A DNA stretch of 64,000 nt from BACL27 sp964203235 (GTDB lineage: Bacteria; Actinomycetota; Acidimicrobiia; Acidimicrobiales; Ilumatobacteraceae). Positions 63,358-64,000 of the stretch are shown one piece after another (positions within the stretch are counted from its first letter, which is position 1; the number at the start of each line of letters is the position of its first letter). Both the position numbers and the translations under genes were made by a program. The notes under the pieces are model-generated. The model was not told where the DNA came from. It ran no database searches and worked only from the letters and a program-made list of their open reading frames with translations. Where the stretch lies: contig CAXNLE010000002.1 of assembly GCA_964203235.1 (NCBI GenBank), forward strand, positions 868,001-932,000, given 5' to 3'.

Positions 63358-64000
63358 ATGCAAGTAGTCAGACATCAACACAACGAACAGATCGATCTGT
63401 TCGACATGTGTGCGTGTCTTGCTTGCGTGCTGTTGAGATTGGTTACACGCGTGATCAATGACGACTTCCCAACACACATAGATGCTTTCGAATCTGTCGT
63501 TGTTGAATACATCTTGAATACACCCGATGGAGAAATTTCTACTCGCCGCGAAGCAGTGAGTCATATCAAACGATTTGTGAAGTGGTGTCGGGTGAATGAC
63601 ATCGATGACATCACATTGGTCAAACGTGAAGAGGTAGAAGCCTTTGTGAATTGGCCAACAATGATGGGTGGACGAGCACGAACACCTGGATCTTCCACAA
63701 AGAGAAATCGTCTGAGTGGATTGCGCCGAGCTTTCAAGTCGTTACGTCAAATGGGATACGAAATGCCCGACCCCACCATTGATGTCGTTGCGTTACTTGA
63801 CCGAACATTTGATGCAAATGTATGTAGCGACAGCGACATCGAAAAGTTGCGTGAAGGTGCACCGATTGGGCTCTTTGATTCTTGCAATGCAGCACTGCTG
63901 GCATTGGCTGAAGCAGGAGCAACCAACGGTGAGGTCAAAGAGGTTCGTGCAAGTGATGTAAGTCTCGAAGATCGTGTAGTGCGGTTGCCAGGGAACGCTC
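63358..64000 (+). CDS. Tyrosine recombinase-like integrase, cut by window end
   Basis: The frame stays open to the right edge, so the C-terminus is missing. From about base 63541 the product reads TRREAVSHIKRFVKWCRVND, then LVKREEVEAFVNWPTMMGGR and TKRNRLSGLRRAFKSLRQMG, the SAM-like N-terminal core of phage integrases. LALAEAGATNGEVKEVRASD and VSLEDRVVRLPG follow, where the catalytic domain begins. In most recombinases this is TG-x-R; here the Arg position is not conserved (GATNGEV), so it may be an inactive or divergent member. The start is uncertain: ATG 63358, ATG 63406 or GTG 63451. A perfect 20-base palindrome (63384-63403) lies upstream of, or within, the 5' end. Confidence 0.7.
   Translation, partial: MQVVRHQHNEQIDLFDMCACLACVLLRLVTRVINDDFPTHIDAFESVVVEYILNTPDGEISTRREAVSHIKRFVKWCRVNDIDDITLVKREEVEAFVNWPTMMGGRARTPGSSTKRNRLSGLRRAFKSLRQMGYEMPDPTIDVVALLDRTFDANVCSDSDIEKLREGAPIGLFDSCNAALLALAEAGATNGEVKEVRASDVSLEDRVVRLPGNA
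63384..63403. repeat. Perfect 20-base palindrome near integrase start
   Basis: CGAACAGATCGATCTGTTCG is its own reverse complement. The outer halves CGAAC/GTTCG are those of actinobacterial LexA boxes, but the spacer is ten bases, not four, so it is not a standard SOS box. It lies before the GTG 63451 start of the integrase-like gene. Confidence 0.6.

Noticed and set aside
63384..63403. LexA (SOS) box
   Set aside because: Half-sites match, but the spacer is ten bases where the known box has four.
63716..63961. Alternative plus-strand ORF of 81 residues
   Set aside because: The other frame gives a continuous recombinase-like protein across the same bases.
1..64000. CRISPR arrays, rRNA genes and complete insertion sequences
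   Set aside because: I found no regularly spaced repeats, no rRNA-like sequence and no transposase gene in the window.

Overview
The window looks like a chromosome segment of an actinomycete-type bacterium of moderate GC (just under half by eye), most likely an uncultured member of the Acidimicrobiia or a relative. This placement is inferred from a CysO-like sulfur carrier, PAC2 and DUF4244 families, a decaprenyl-phosphate phosphoribosyltransferase-like UbiA protein, a CIRCE-controlled groEL without groES, and a compact actinobacterial Tad pilus locus. No rRNA or CRISPR array is present.

Layout. 1-2.5 kb: end of a 5'-3' exonuclease gene, a glycosyltransferase, SRP RNA, and tadA between two tRNA-Ser genes. 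2.5-3.6 kb: a carboxymuconolactone decarboxylase/AhpD-like gene with an in-frame TGA exactly where the second redox cysteine belongs, followed by a SECIS-like hairpin. 3.6-13.8 kb: housekeeping genes (secreted hydrolase, xseA-xseB, polyprenyl synthase, cysO-like, groEL, alaX, PAC2, GNAT, DinB, cupin). 13.8-18.1 kb: envelope glycan genes. 18.1-23.7 kb: tRNA-Thr, holB-tmk-topA and rsgA. 23.7-27.2 kb: a Tad pilus operon. 27.3 kb: a tRNA-Sec gene (selC), which supports the selenoprotein at 2.5 kb. 27.4-30.2 kb: pseudouridine catabolism and a primary-type sigma factor. 30.4-53.7 kb: mixed core and accessory genes, including a carbamoyltransferase / small membrane protein / SGNH / 34-residue peptide cluster.

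Two distant genes (37.2 kb and 51.1 kb) share a type IV pilin N-terminus and a conserved middle region of about 220 residues but carry different C-terminal domains: a predicted seven-bladed beta-propeller in one and a DUF1566-like domain in the other. The first copy has an in-frame TAA where the second has CAA. I read these as modular pilin-adhesins in which the C-terminal tip has been exchanged.

From about 53.9 kb to the right edge, gene content and base use change. This stretch holds a 1049-residue protein of unknown function, a type I restriction-modification set (hsdR, hsdM and a half-size single-TRD hsdS), an excisionase-like HTH gene facing an operator-like repeat, a protein with a C-terminal Cys cluster, and a tyrosine-recombinase-like gene cut by the window end. 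It reads as a defence or mobile island.
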